A stretch of DNA of 8,709 nt, taken from assembly GCA_035526435.1 (NCBI GenBank), contig DATLCI010000154.1:1-8709 (forward strand), given 5' to 3'. The notes beneath the pieces are model-generated. The model did no database searches. It worked only from the letters and a program-made list of their open reading frames with translations, and was not told the origin of the DNA. Positions within the stretch are counted from its first letter, which is position 1; every line of letters begins with the position of its first letter. The position numbers and the translations under genes were made by a program. Shown piece by piece: positions 1-6,480 of this stretch. The stretch comes from DATLCI01 sp035526435. GTDB taxonomy: Bacteria; Acidobacteriota; Terriglobia; Terriglobales; Acidobacteriaceae.

Positions 1-1
1 C

Positions 2-1171
2 GCGAAAAGCGGAGTAAAAAAAAAGTCTCAAAGCGAAGAGTCCCAACCGGAAAACGCCCCCGCAATAAAAACACAAAAGCCGCCTAACAAAACGAGCCGC
101 AAAGTCGAAGAGCTTAAGGGCGCGGAAAAAGCCGCCATGCCGCGCGCCATCACCCCGATGCTGGCGACTCTAGTCGACCAGCCCTTCAATGATCCCGAGT
201 GGCTCTTCGAGGTGAAGCTCGATGGCTACCGCGCGGTCGCCTTCGTCGAGAATGGGCGTACGCGCTACGTTTCACGCAACCAAAACGAATTTACTGCCGA
301 CTTCCCTGAGCTGGAGGACCTCGGAAAGCAGCTGCGGGGCGAGAAGCTGGTCGTGGATGGCGAGGTCTGCGTGCTCGATGAAGAGGGCCGCCCGTCCTTC
401 AGTCTTATGCAGCAGCGCACCGGATACGAACCCGGCCGCGTAAGCCGACGCACTATGGCTGGCGGTCGGCCGGTGGTCTATTACATCTTCGACATCCTTT
501 ATCTTGACGGCTACTCGCTCATGCGCGTGGACCTGGAGCAGCGGAAAGAGATCCTGCGCCGCATCTTGAAGCCGAACATCATCTTTCGCTACTCCGAGCA
601 TTTTCTGGAAGAAGGTCTGCCGCTTTACCAGGTGGCGCGCCAAAAATCGCTGGAAGGGATCATCGCCAAGCGCCGTAAGGGTTGCTACCTGCAAAAGCGC
701 ACACGCGAGTGGCTGAAGATCAAGATCACCCAGATGCAGGAGTGCGTAATCGGCGGGTACACCGAGCCCCGCGGCGGCCGCGAGCATTTCGGCTCGCTGG
801 TACTCGGCCTTTACGACGAGCAAGGCAGACTGATCCCGGTGGGACAGGCGGGCACCGGCTTCAATCGCAAGTCAGAGGCGGAGATGATCGCGAAACTCCG
901 CAAGCTGGAGACGGAGAAGAGTCCATTCGCCTTCAAGCCGGACAGCAGCCGCGGCCTCCACTATGTGAAGCCGCAACTCGTGGCGCAGATCAAGTTCACG
1001 GAGTGGACGCACGAAGGTCAGGCCAAAGGGAACAAGCTGGCGGGACTGAAGATGCGCGCACCGGTGTTCCTGGGGCTGCGCAAAGACAAGCAGCCTTCCG
1101 AATGCCGGTTCGAAGCGGTGAAGTCGGCGCGGCGCGAAGCCGCCAAAGCAGAAGAGGGCGAAGCAGCGTGA
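2..1171 (+). CDS. ligD: LigD-type ATP-dependent DNA ligase, C-terminal part (5' end outside window)
   Basis: This ligase seals DNA breaks with ATP and, in the LigD family, acts with Ku in bacterial end joining. Numbered from the ATG at 137, the nucleotidyltransferase motifs are KLDGYR (adenylated Lys27), VDGEV (73-77), FDILYLDG (118-125), EGIIAKR (173-179) and WLKIK (192-196). The OB-fold part follows with FTEWTHEG (287-294) and a PVFLGLR block (309-315), then an Ala/Lys/Glu-rich tail. The frame stays open without a stop from base 2 to the ATG, coding about 45 residues rich in Lys, Glu and Pro that look like an interdomain linker. I therefore read the gene as cut by the window edge. In relatives a 3'-phosphoesterase domain precedes such a linker; that is inference here. 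No polymerase domain follows the ligase, since the frame stops at 1169-1171. The alternative is a stand-alone 344-residue ligase starting at 137; a GGA 10 bases upstream gives it only weak support. Confidence 0.88.
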   Translation, partial: AKSGVKKKSQSEESQPENAPAIKTQKPPNKTSRKVEELKGAEKAAMPRAITPMLATLVDQPFNDPEWLFEVKLDGYRAVAFVENGRTRYVSRNQNEFTADFPELEDLGKQLRGEKLVVDGEVCVLDEEGRPSFSLMQQRTGYEPGRVSRRTMAGGRPVVYYIFDILYLDGYSLMRVDLEQRKEILRRILKPNIIFRYSEHFLEEGLPLYQVARQKSLEGIIAKRRKGCYLQKRTREWLKIKITQMQECVIGGYTEPRGGREHFGSLVLGLYDEQGRLIPVGQAGTGFNRKSEAEMIAKLRKLETEKSPFAFKPDSSRGLHYVKPQLVAQIKFTEWTHEGQAKGNKLAGLKMRAPVFLGLRKDKQPSECRFEAVKSARREAAKAEEGEAA

Positions 1172-1172
1172 A

Positions 1173-1204
1173 AGCATGCATTTACCACTCAGCATTTAGC
1201 CGAT
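1173..1204 (-). repeat. Degenerate heptamer repeat, left arm of an inverted pair
   Basis: Read on the minus strand from 1200 down to 1173, the sequence falls into four 7-base units: GCTAAAT, GCTGAGT, GGTAAAT, GCATGCT. Bases 1189-1204 are the inverse of 1277-1292, with 15 of 16 Watson-Crick pairs and one T:G. The tract starts 2 bases after the ligase stop codon. It may be one half of a dispersed intergenic repeat; no gene is visible in it. Confidence 0.55.
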
Positions 1205-1242
1205 TGAGATTGCGGGATGAAGGAGTCAGTATTGAAAATAGA

Positions 1243-1271
1243 AAACCCAGCGACGGAGCTGGGTTTCTTTA
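1243..1271. terminator. Bidirectional intrinsic terminator between convergent genes
   Basis: A 9-bp perfect stem, AAACCCAGC (1243-1251) with GCTGGGTTT (1258-1266), closes a 6-base loop. On the plus strand it runs into TTTCTTT. On the minus strand the stem is followed by a T-rich stretch (TTTTCTATTTTC). It can end both the ligase transcript from the left and the secreted-protein transcript from the right. Confidence 0.85.
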
Positions 1272-1276
1272 AGTCT

Positions 1277-1308
1277 ATCGGCTAGATGCTGACTGCTAGC
1301 TGCTGCTA
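1277..1308 (+). repeat. Degenerate heptamer repeat, right arm of an inverted pair
   Basis: From 1281 the plus strand reads as 7-base units GCTAGAT, GCTGACT, GCTAGCT, GCTGCTA, ending in the stop codon of the minus-strand gene (1306-1308). Bases 1277-1292 pair with 1189-1204, so the two arms enclose the terminator hairpin in a 72-base interval. Confidence 0.55.
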
Positions 1309-2304
1309 TTTCACATCCTTGATCGGCAGCATGGAGCCAAAGTCCTGTCCGCTGGGCGCGACGGCGCGCGCTACCAAGTTGGTGAAAGGTTCTTTCAGCT
1401 CGGGATATTTGGCCAGCAGGGCCTTCATCACTTCCTTGTTCTCGATGAACGTCTGGCCGGTGTTGGAGATATCGGGTGTGGAATACTTCACCACTAGATC
1501 CAAATTGCGGTCCTTTTCATTCGGTACCAGAAAGAGCTGGGTCACCTGGTAGGTCTTGCCGTTGAAAGCGGACAGCGGCAGGGGACGCTCCGCCGGGAAC
1601 TCGGGCGGCATGGCCGACTGGATCTCGTCGTAAAAATTATCCAGCTTCACCGTGGACATGAAGGGCAGCGGCGCGGCCAATTCCTTAGCGACTAGATAAT
1701 AAAGCCAGGAGTTGAAGCGTTGTCCGCGAGCTTTGAAATCACGGGCCTGCTGCCAGTACCATTGCGCGTCGTGCCCGATCACCTGGCGCGAGCGCGGGAA
1801 CAAGCCGGCGAGCTTCCATCCGGTGGCGTCCTGTTTCATCAGGAACGAATAGAAATAGGGGACGCGGGAGCCGCTGACGTCCATGATCACGAGTCCGTAT
1901 CTCCCCGGGGGCAGACCATTCAGGGTGAAGCCAACTTTTGCCGGAGAGTTGAAAACGCCGCAGAAAAATTCAGCGCGGTCGAGTGTGGCGGTGCCGCCGG
2001 CTTCCAGCAAGTAAGTATTTCTCGGCGAGCCGGTGGCGCCCGCGAGGTTGGCCTGATGCTCCTGCAGCAAACCTTGAACCCCGGCGACATTCTGCGCGAT
2101 GTCCGGGATCGCATTCATGGCCAGGTTCTGGGCATTACCCTGGGTCACAGACTGAAAAAATGTCCGGGCAGCCTGTTGCAGGCTGCTCTTGGTGGCAGCG
2201 TCCATCTCCGCGGAGGTGGAGCAGGTTTCAGCCATAGCTGCCGAGCTAGCCCAAAGCAGCACCGAGCTGCAGCACAAACTACGGAAAAACTTTTTCATAT
2301 GCAT
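1306..2304 (-). CDS. Secreted protein of unknown function
   Basis: I do not recognise the family. The 332-residue product begins with a Sec signal peptide: positive residues K4, K5 and R8, a hydrophobic stretch around 10-24, and a likely signal peptidase I cut after Ala-Met-Ala (A25). The mature part is about 307 residues with no further membrane segment, so it is probably periplasmic or exported. Only two cysteines remain after cleavage, C28 and C115, which could form a disulphide. Residues 34-90 look helical. Residues 120-170 look beta-rich and carry the GLPPGRYGLVIMD and GWKLAGLFPRSRQ stretches. The segment 175-212 is rich in Trp, Tyr and Gln (WYWQQARDF). The start at 2304 has a weak GGA 8 bases upstream; the second ATG at 2298 would shorten it by two residues. 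The gene is convergent with the ligase, sharing its terminator, and divergent from the STN-like gene. Confidence 0.85.
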   Translation of the reverse strand: MHMKKFFRSLCCSSVLLWASSAAMAETCSTSAEMDAATKSSLQQAARTFFQSVTQGNAQNLAMNAIPDIAQNVAGVQGLLQEHQANLAGATGSPRNTYLLEAGGTATLDRAEFFCGVFNSPAKVGFTLNGLPPGRYGLVIMDVSGSRVPYFYSFLMKQDATGWKLAGLFPRSRQVIGHDAQWYWQQARDFKARGQRFNSWLYYLVAKELAAPLPFMSTVKLDNFYDEIQSAMPPEFPAERPLPLSAFNGKTYQVTQLFLVPNEKDRNLDLVVKYSTPDISNTGQTFIENKEVMKALLAKYPELKEPFTNLVARAVAPSGQDFGSMLPIKDVK

Positions 2305-2466
2305 GTTTGATTTCCAGGGGCCACTCGTCTTATGGGGACGAACGCGCGATTCTCACCCGTATTTGGATGCCTGCGGCAGGCCTGAAAGATGTAAGAGCCA
2401 AACCTACCTATGCGCAGGCGGAACCGCATCCTAAGAGGTGTAGAATCAGACTTGTTGACCCCTATT
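2305..2466. promoter_or_regulatory. Divergent promoter region
   Basis: This gap separates two genes transcribed away from each other and should hold a promoter for each. On the plus strand TAGAATC (2441-2447) resembles a -10 box 20 bases before the ATG at 2467, and it repeats the core seen before scoA and scoB. I see no convincing -35 with it. On the minus strand GAGAATC (2350-2356) is a related but weaker candidate. A small inverted repeat, GCCTG-CGG-CAGGC (2369-2381), sits in the middle and could be an operator or simply chance. Confidence 0.45.
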
Positions 2467-3216
2467 ATGGCAGTTGGAGCCCGTTTTATCGTGGTTATCT
2501 TGTGCGCGGGCCTGGCCGCCACGCAGGCCGCCGCGCCTCGAACCAGCCGTCTCGGCGCACCGTCAGGACCTGCCAGGAAGAAGCCTTCCGCGAAGAAGCC
2601 TGAACCGGCCGTCGAAGCGTCGCCGGTCCAAACAGCTCCGCCCGTCCCCTTGCGTCCTTCCCAAATGCCGGCGGTGGCGCCGCGGGTAAGTTTTCAGAAT
2701 GGCATGCTGACCATTGTGGCGGAGAACTCCACTATGGCGGACATCATCACCCAAGTTCGCGCGGCGACTGGCATCAAGATAGAGACCATCGGCGGGCCTA
2801 GCGGCGATCGCGTAGCCGCCCGCATTGGCCCGGCGCCCGTGCGCGATGTTCTGTTGTCGTTACTTCAAGGTTCCCAGTATGACTTCATCATCCTGGGAGT
2901 TGAAGGTCAGCCGAATGCGGTGGAGCGGGTGGTGCTCACGCAAAAACTGGGGGGCGGAGCCCTGGCATCGACTACGCCCTCACGTCCTCCCGTTTCCGGG
3001 AACGCGGTATATCAAGCGCAGCCGCAGGAAATCAGTGACGATGACGGCAATGAAGGCTTTGCCCCACCACCGCCCGCCCCCGCGAACGCAGGGCAGCCGA
3101 CGGCCATTGACCCGAATGCGCCCGCAAAGACGCCAGAACAATTGTTAGAAGAATTACGCCGCATGGAAGAGCAGCGGAATAACCCGCAGGGACGTCCGAC
3201 GCGCCCGCCGCGCTGA
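2467..3216 (+). CDS. Exported STN-like, proline-rich protein
   Basis: The 249-residue product has a signal peptide (hydrophobic residues 6-16, Ala-rich to about 22), a Lys/Pro/Ala-rich linker to about 70, a folded domain at 74-161, and a proline-rich tail ending in a charged helix (about 224-238, EQLLEELRRMEEQRN). The folded domain carries a run of the type LTIVAENSTMADIITQV followed by a Gly/Arg-rich turn and PVRDVLLSLLQGSQYDFII. This resembles the secretin/TonB short N-terminal (STN) fold, which in secretins and TonB receptors lies in the periplasm. No secretin channel or TonB barrel follows, so this is a stand-alone version. The role is unknown and the fold assignment is by eye. I chose the ATG at 2467 because it puts the signal peptide at the N-terminus and lies just after TAGAATC. 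An in-frame ATG at 2410 would add 19 residues upstream of the hydrophobic segment. Confidence 0.78.
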   Translation: MAVGARFIVVILCAGLAATQAAAPRTSRLGAPSGPARKKPSAKKPEPAVEASPVQTAPPVPLRPSQMPAVAPRVSFQNGMLTIVAENSTMADIITQVRAATGIKIETIGGPSGDRVAARIGPAPVRDVLLSLLQGSQYDFIILGVEGQPNAVERVVLTQKLGGGALASTTPSRPPVSGNAVYQAQPQEISDDDGNEGFAPPPPAPANAGQPTAIDPNAPAKTPEQLLEELRRMEEQRNNPQGRPTRPPR

Positions 3217-3220
3217 GAAT

Positions 3221-3373
3221 CTAGACTTTGGCCGGAACGGCAACGGCCATGGGCGCTGCCGATTGCCGGTTGTGGCTGATTAGCTGAAAGAAGAGATTGA
3301 GGGCGCCAAAGCCGCAGAGGATACCAATGGCCATGGCCGCGAAGATGGTAAATACCAGAATCAGTCCCGACAT
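3221..3373 (-). CDS. Small single-pass membrane protein, 50 residues
   Basis: This short frame starts with ATG at 3373-3371 and stops with TAG at 3223-3221. It codes a hydrophobic N-terminal helix (residues 3-24, with LILVFTIFAAMAIGILCG), then GALNLFFQLISHNRQ, then an Ala/Pro/Val-rich tail. AGGGA lies about 8 bases before the start, one of the clearer ribosome sites in the window. The only charged residues are R36 and K49, plus H34, all after the helix. By the positive-inside rule, that suggests a cytoplasmic C-terminus. Its stop codon is 4 bases from the stop of the convergent STN-like gene, with no terminator between them. The family is not recognised. The coding call rests on the coherent membrane helix, the ribosome site and a gap that would otherwise be empty for nearly 390 bases. 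Confidence 0.6.
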   Translation of the reverse strand: MSGLILVFTIFAAMAIGILCGFGALNLFFQLISHNRQSAAPMAVAVPAKV

Positions 3374-3432
3374 ATCTATTTCCCTGTGATGAGCTTTCTA
3401 ATGCCTACGTTGTAAATCATCCCTGACTTCGG

Positions 3433-3465
3433 CGCACCTATCCCTGGTACATACCACGATGTGCG
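3433..3465. promoter_or_regulatory. Nested palindromes, possible operator upstream of uvrA
   Basis: The inner element is TGGTA-CA-TACCA (3445-3456), a 12-base inverted repeat with a 2-base centre. It is framed by CGCAC (3433-3437) and GTGCG (3461-3465). It lies between the divergent small membrane gene and uvrA, about 40 bases before the candidate uvrA -35 box. It does not match the well-known LexA boxes (CTGT-N8-ACAG or GAAC-N4-GTTC). Binding by a regulator is inference. Confidence 0.3.
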
Positions 3466-3504
3466 ACCCCATAGCACTTTCGTCACCGCTCACTTTAACG
3501 CGGT

Positions 3505-3534
3505 TTGACCCGCTTCAGTATTGACGACTAAGAT
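3505..3534 (+). promoter_or_regulatory. Candidate sigma-70 promoter of uvrA
   Basis: TTGACC (3505-3510) and TAAGAT (3529-3534) are separated by 18 bases and resemble -35 and -10 boxes. Transcription would start near 3541, leaving about 63 bases before the uvrA ATG. A second TTGACG at 3521-3526 has no well-spaced -10 partner. Confidence 0.5.
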
Positions 3535-3603
3535 ACGGAGTAGAGCTGCGTTCATCCTCATTCCCAGGCTTCTGTGGGGCTGTACTCATATCCGAATCCG
3601 TTC

Positions 3604-6393
3604 ATGGCCATCACCAAAATCACGGTGCGCGGGGCGCGCCAGCATAATCTCAAGAACATCGATGTTGAGATCCCGCGCAATTCCCTCACTGTCATCACTG
3701 GCCTGAGCGGCTCCGGCAAGTCCTCGCTGGCCTTCGACACCATTTATGCGGAAGGCCAGCGCCGCTACGTGGAAACCCTTTCCGCTTACGCCCGCCAATT
3801 TCTAGACCAGATGGAGCGCCCGGAAGTGGATTCCATTGAAGGCTTGAGCCCGGCCATCTCCATCGAGCAGAAGACTACATCGCGCAGCCCCCGTTCTACC
3901 GTAGGCACAATCACTGAGATTTACGATTATTTGCGCCTGCTCTATGCGTCCGTGGGGGTGCCGCATTGTCCGCAATGTGGCAAGCCGATCTCGCGGCAGT
4001 CAGCCGAGCAGATCGTCTCCCGGGTGATGCAGCTCACTCCGGAAGACCGCGTGATGGTCCTTGCGCCCATGGTCCGCGGACGCAAAGGTGAATTCAAGAA
4101 AGAGCTTGAGAAGCTGGCGCAGGCCGGATTCACGCGCGCCCGCATCGATGGCGAGATCCGCTCACTCGACGAAGACCTGGACCAGATCTCGCTCGACAAA
4201 CGCAAGAACCATACCATTGAAGTCGTGGTAGACCGGCTACTGGTGAAATCCGGCATCGAGAAGCGGCTGGAAGCGTCAGTGGCGACCGCGATGAAGCTGG
4301 CCGAGGGGCTAGTGCTGGTCTCGGTAGTGAATGGCGAGGAGAAACTTTATTCGTCGAAGCTGGCTTGTCCGGACTGCGGTATCAGCGTGCCCGTACTCGA
4401 GCCGCGGTCGTTCTCCTTCAACTCGGTCTATGGCGCCTGCCCGGAATGTAACGGTCTAGGCAGCAAATTCGATTTCGATCCTTCGCTCATCATCCTCGAT
4501 TGGTCCAAGCCGCTGCTCGATGGGGGCCTGGGGCCTGGCTCGGGCTCGCAATATTTACAGCGGATGCTCGCCATTGCCGCCGAGGCCTACAAGCTCGATT
4601 TAAGCACTCCGTTCGAAAAATTTCCGCCCAAGACGCAGAACCTGCTGCTCTATGGCCCGGCGGAAAAGGAGCGGCCACGCACCGGATTTCACGGGGTGAT
4701 CGGCTTCCTGCGGCAGAACCTGGAAGACTCCACCTCTGACAGCTACAAGGAATGGCTGTTGGATTACATGAGCGGGACAACCTGCCCAGCCTGCCATGGC
4801 AAGCGTCTGCGTCCGGAGAGCCTCGGCGTAAAGGTCAACGGCATTTCCATCGCCGACTTCACTTCCCTCTCCGTCAATCGTGCGCTGGAGGCTGCCAAGG
4901 TCGTGAGACTGACCCCACGCGAGCATCAGTTGGTGGGACGCATCCTGAAAGAGATCTGCGAACGCCTGGAATTCCTGCTGGCGGTGGGACTCAGTTATCT
5001 CTCGCTCGACCGCTCGGCGGCAACGCTTTCCGGCGGCGAGGGCCAGCGTATTCGCCTGGCTACGCAGATCGGTTCGCGCCTGCGCGGAGTGCTTTACGTT
5101 CTGGACGAACCCTCCATCGGGCTCCATCATCGCGACAATGACCGCCTATTGAAAGCGCTGGAGTCTTTGCGCAACCTGGGCAACACCGTCCTGGTGGTGG
5201 AACATGACGAAGAGACCATCCGCCGCGCGGACTATGTGATCGACCTCGGCCCCGGCGCGGGACGCCACGGCGGCGAACTTGTCGCCGCTGGCACGCCGGC
5301 GGAGATCGCGAAGGTTGCAGCCTCCGTCACCGGGCGATACATCGCCGGTGAGATCTCCATCCTCGCCCGCAGCGCCCCGCGCACCGTGAATGGAAAACAT
5401 CTTTCCGTGCTGGGCGCGCGCGAACATAACCTCAAGAACTTGGATGTAGTTTTCCCGCTAGGCGTAATGACAGTGGTTACGGGTGTGAGTGGCAGCGGAA
5501 AATCCACGCTGGTGAATGACATACTGTATCCCGCGCTGGCGAAGCAGCTCTATCGCTCGCGCACTGAGCCGGGAATGCACAGGTCCATCACCGGGATGGA
5601 CCAGCTCGACAAGGTCATCCGCATTGACCAATCGCCCATCGGGCGTACTCCGCGTTCGAATCCGGCGACTTACACCGGCGTCTTCACTGACATTCGCAAC
5701 ATCTACGCCATGCTGCCGGAATCCCGCGAGCGCGGCTACAAGGCGGGACGATTCTCCTTCAACGTTGCCGGCGGACGCTGCGAACACTGCACCGGCGAAG
5801 GTCAGCGGCGCATCGAGATGAACTTTCTGCCGGACGTGTACGTGGTCTGCGAAGTCTGCGGCGGCAAGCGCTACAACCACGAGACGCTGGCGGTGCGATT
5901 CAAGGGCTATTCGATCGCCGACTTGCTGGAAACGCCCATCGCCGATGCGCTGCCCATACTCGAAGACATTCCGCAGATACGGCAGAAGTTGCAGACGCTG
6001 GTCGATGTCGGCTTAGGTTATGTCCAGTTAGGTCAATCCGCCGTCACACTCTCCGGCGGGGAGGCGCAACGCATCAAGCTCGCTCGCGAACTTTCCAAAC
6101 GCCAGACGGGTAAGACGCTCTACCTGCTCGACGAACCTACCACCGGGCTCCACTTTGACGACGTGAAGAAGCTGCTGGACGTGCTGCACCGGCTGACCGA
6201 TCTCGGCAATTCCATCATCATCATCGAGCACAATATGGACGTGATCCGCAATGCCGACTGGATCATTGATCTGGGCCCCGAGGGTGGCGAAGACGGTGGT
6301 CGCATCGTCGCGCAAGGTCCGCCGGAACTCGTAGCCAAGAACAAGAAGTCCTATACCGGGCAGGCGCTGGCTGAATACGCAAAACCTCACTAG
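3604..6393 (+). CDS. uvrA: UvrABC excinuclease subunit A
   Basis: UvrA is the ATP-dependent damage-recognition subunit of nucleotide excision repair; a dimer loads UvrB at lesions. The 929-residue product has the full family layout. The first ATPase has Walker A GLSGSGKSS (33-41, K39), signature LSGGEGQR (475-482) and Walker B with D501/E502. The second has Walker A GVSGSGKS (627-634, K633), signature LSGGEAQR (816-823) and D843/E844. Zinc-binding cysteine pairs are C255/C258 with C279/C282, and C726/C729 with C749/C752. Extra CxxC pairs occur at 122/125 and 394/397. The ATG at 3604 matches the usual UvrA N-terminus (MAITKITVRGARQHNLKN) but has no Shine-Dalgarno. An in-frame GTG at 3574 with a weak AGG would add 10 residues. 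No terminator hairpin with a T-run follows the stop. No LexA-type box is recognisable upstream. Nothing is truncated or missing. Confidence 0.98.
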   Translation: MAITKITVRGARQHNLKNIDVEIPRNSLTVITGLSGSGKSSLAFDTIYAEGQRRYVETLSAYARQFLDQMERPEVDSIEGLSPAISIEQKTTSRSPRSTVGTITEIYDYLRLLYASVGVPHCPQCGKPISRQSAEQIVSRVMQLTPEDRVMVLAPMVRGRKGEFKKELEKLAQAGFTRARIDGEIRSLDEDLDQISLDKRKNHTIEVVVDRLLVKSGIEKRLEASVATAMKLAEGLVLVSVVNGEEKLYSSKLACPDCGISVPVLEPRSFSFNSVYGACPECNGLGSKFDFDPSLIILDWSKPLLDGGLGPGSGSQYLQRMLAIAAEAYKLDLSTPFEKFPPKTQNLLLYGPAEKERPRTGFHGVIGFLRQNLEDSTSDSYKEWLLDYMSGTTCPACHGKRLRPESLGVKVNGISIADFTSLSVNRALEAAKVVRLTPREHQLVGRILKEICERLEFLLAVGLSYLSLDRSAATLSGGEGQRIRLATQIGSRLRGVLYVLDEPSIGLHHRDNDRLLKALESLRNLGNTVLVVEHDEETIRRADYVIDLGPGAGRHGGELVAAGTPAEIAKVAASVTGRYIAGEISILARSAPRTVNGKHLSVLGAREHNLKNLDVVFPLGVMTVVTGVSGSGKSTLVNDILYPALAKQLYRSRTEPGMHRSITGMDQLDKVIRIDQSPIGRTPRSNPATYTGVFTDIRNIYAMLPESRERGYKAGRFSFNVAGGRCEHCTGEGQRRIEMNFLPDVYVVCEVCGGKRYNHETLAVRFKGYSIADLLETPIADALPILEDIPQIRQKLQTLVDVGLGYVQLGQSAVTLSGGEAQRIKLARELSKRQTGKTLYLLDEPTTGLHFDDVKKLLDVLHRLTDLGNSIIIIEHNMDVIRNADWIIDLGPEGGEDGGRIVAQGPPELVAKNKKSYTGQALAEYAKPH

Positions 6394-6396
6394 CTA

Positions 6397-6409
6397 ATCA
6401 TTCAATGAT
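6397..6409. promoter_or_regulatory. Short perfect palindrome after uvrA
   Basis: ATCATT-C-AATGAT is a 13-base perfect inverted repeat directly after the uvrA stop codon and 70 bases before scoA. It has no T-run and too small a loop for a terminator, so an operator for scoA is the more natural reading. It may also be chance. Confidence 0.25.
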
Positions 6410-6463
6410 CCGCGCTGCGGAACTTGATTCCTCCTCCGCATTCTTATTCCTCGCTGCACGATT

Positions 6464-6475
6464 TAGATTAGAATC
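6464..6475 (+). promoter_or_regulatory. Promoter element of scoA, predicting a leaderless transcript
   Basis: TAGATTAGAATC occurs here and, identically, before scoB. The TAGAAT part (6469-6474) fits a -10 box. Its end is 6 bases before the ATG at 6481, the spacing expected if transcription starts at the A of the start codon. No Shine-Dalgarno precedes scoA and no clear -35 is seen. Confidence 0.5.
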
Positions 6476-6480
6476 GCCAG

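Noticed and set aside
272..823. 183-residue minus-strand frame inside the ligase gene
   Set aside because: It is antisense to ligase motifs, with no recognisable domain and no ribosome site worth noting.
682..1272. 196-residue plus-strand frame overlapping the ligase 3' end
   Set aside because: The product is low-complexity Arg/Gly/Ala-rich, and the ligase OB-fold motifs in the other frame explain the sequence. It also runs through the terminator.
1720..2310. 196-residue plus-strand frame opposite the secreted-protein gene
   Set aside because: The minus-strand frame has a proper signal peptide and a terminator at its end; this one has neither.
2369..2381. GCCTG-CGG-CAGGC as a terminator
   Set aside because: The stem is only 5 bp with a 3-base loop and no T-run on either strand, and it sits in a divergent promoter gap.
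2410..2466. Upstream ATG of the STN-like gene as the true start
   Set aside because: It would put 19 mostly polar, Arg-rich residues before the signal peptide, and the TAGAATC box lies inside that stretch, so the ATG at 2467 fits better. It is not excluded.
3433..3534. Classical LexA/SOS box before uvrA
   Set aside because: I looked for CTGT-N8-ACAG, GAAC-N4-GTTC and GTTC-N7-GTTC types and saw none.
4600..5130. 176-residue open frame on the minus strand inside uvrA
   Set aside because: It lies wholly antisense to well-conserved UvrA motifs and shows no domain of its own; GC-rich codon bias creates such frames.
137..6393. Ligase and uvrA as a DNA repair island
   Set aside because: Three unrelated genes on both strands, a terminator and separate promoters lie between them, so proximity alone does not support a shared unit.
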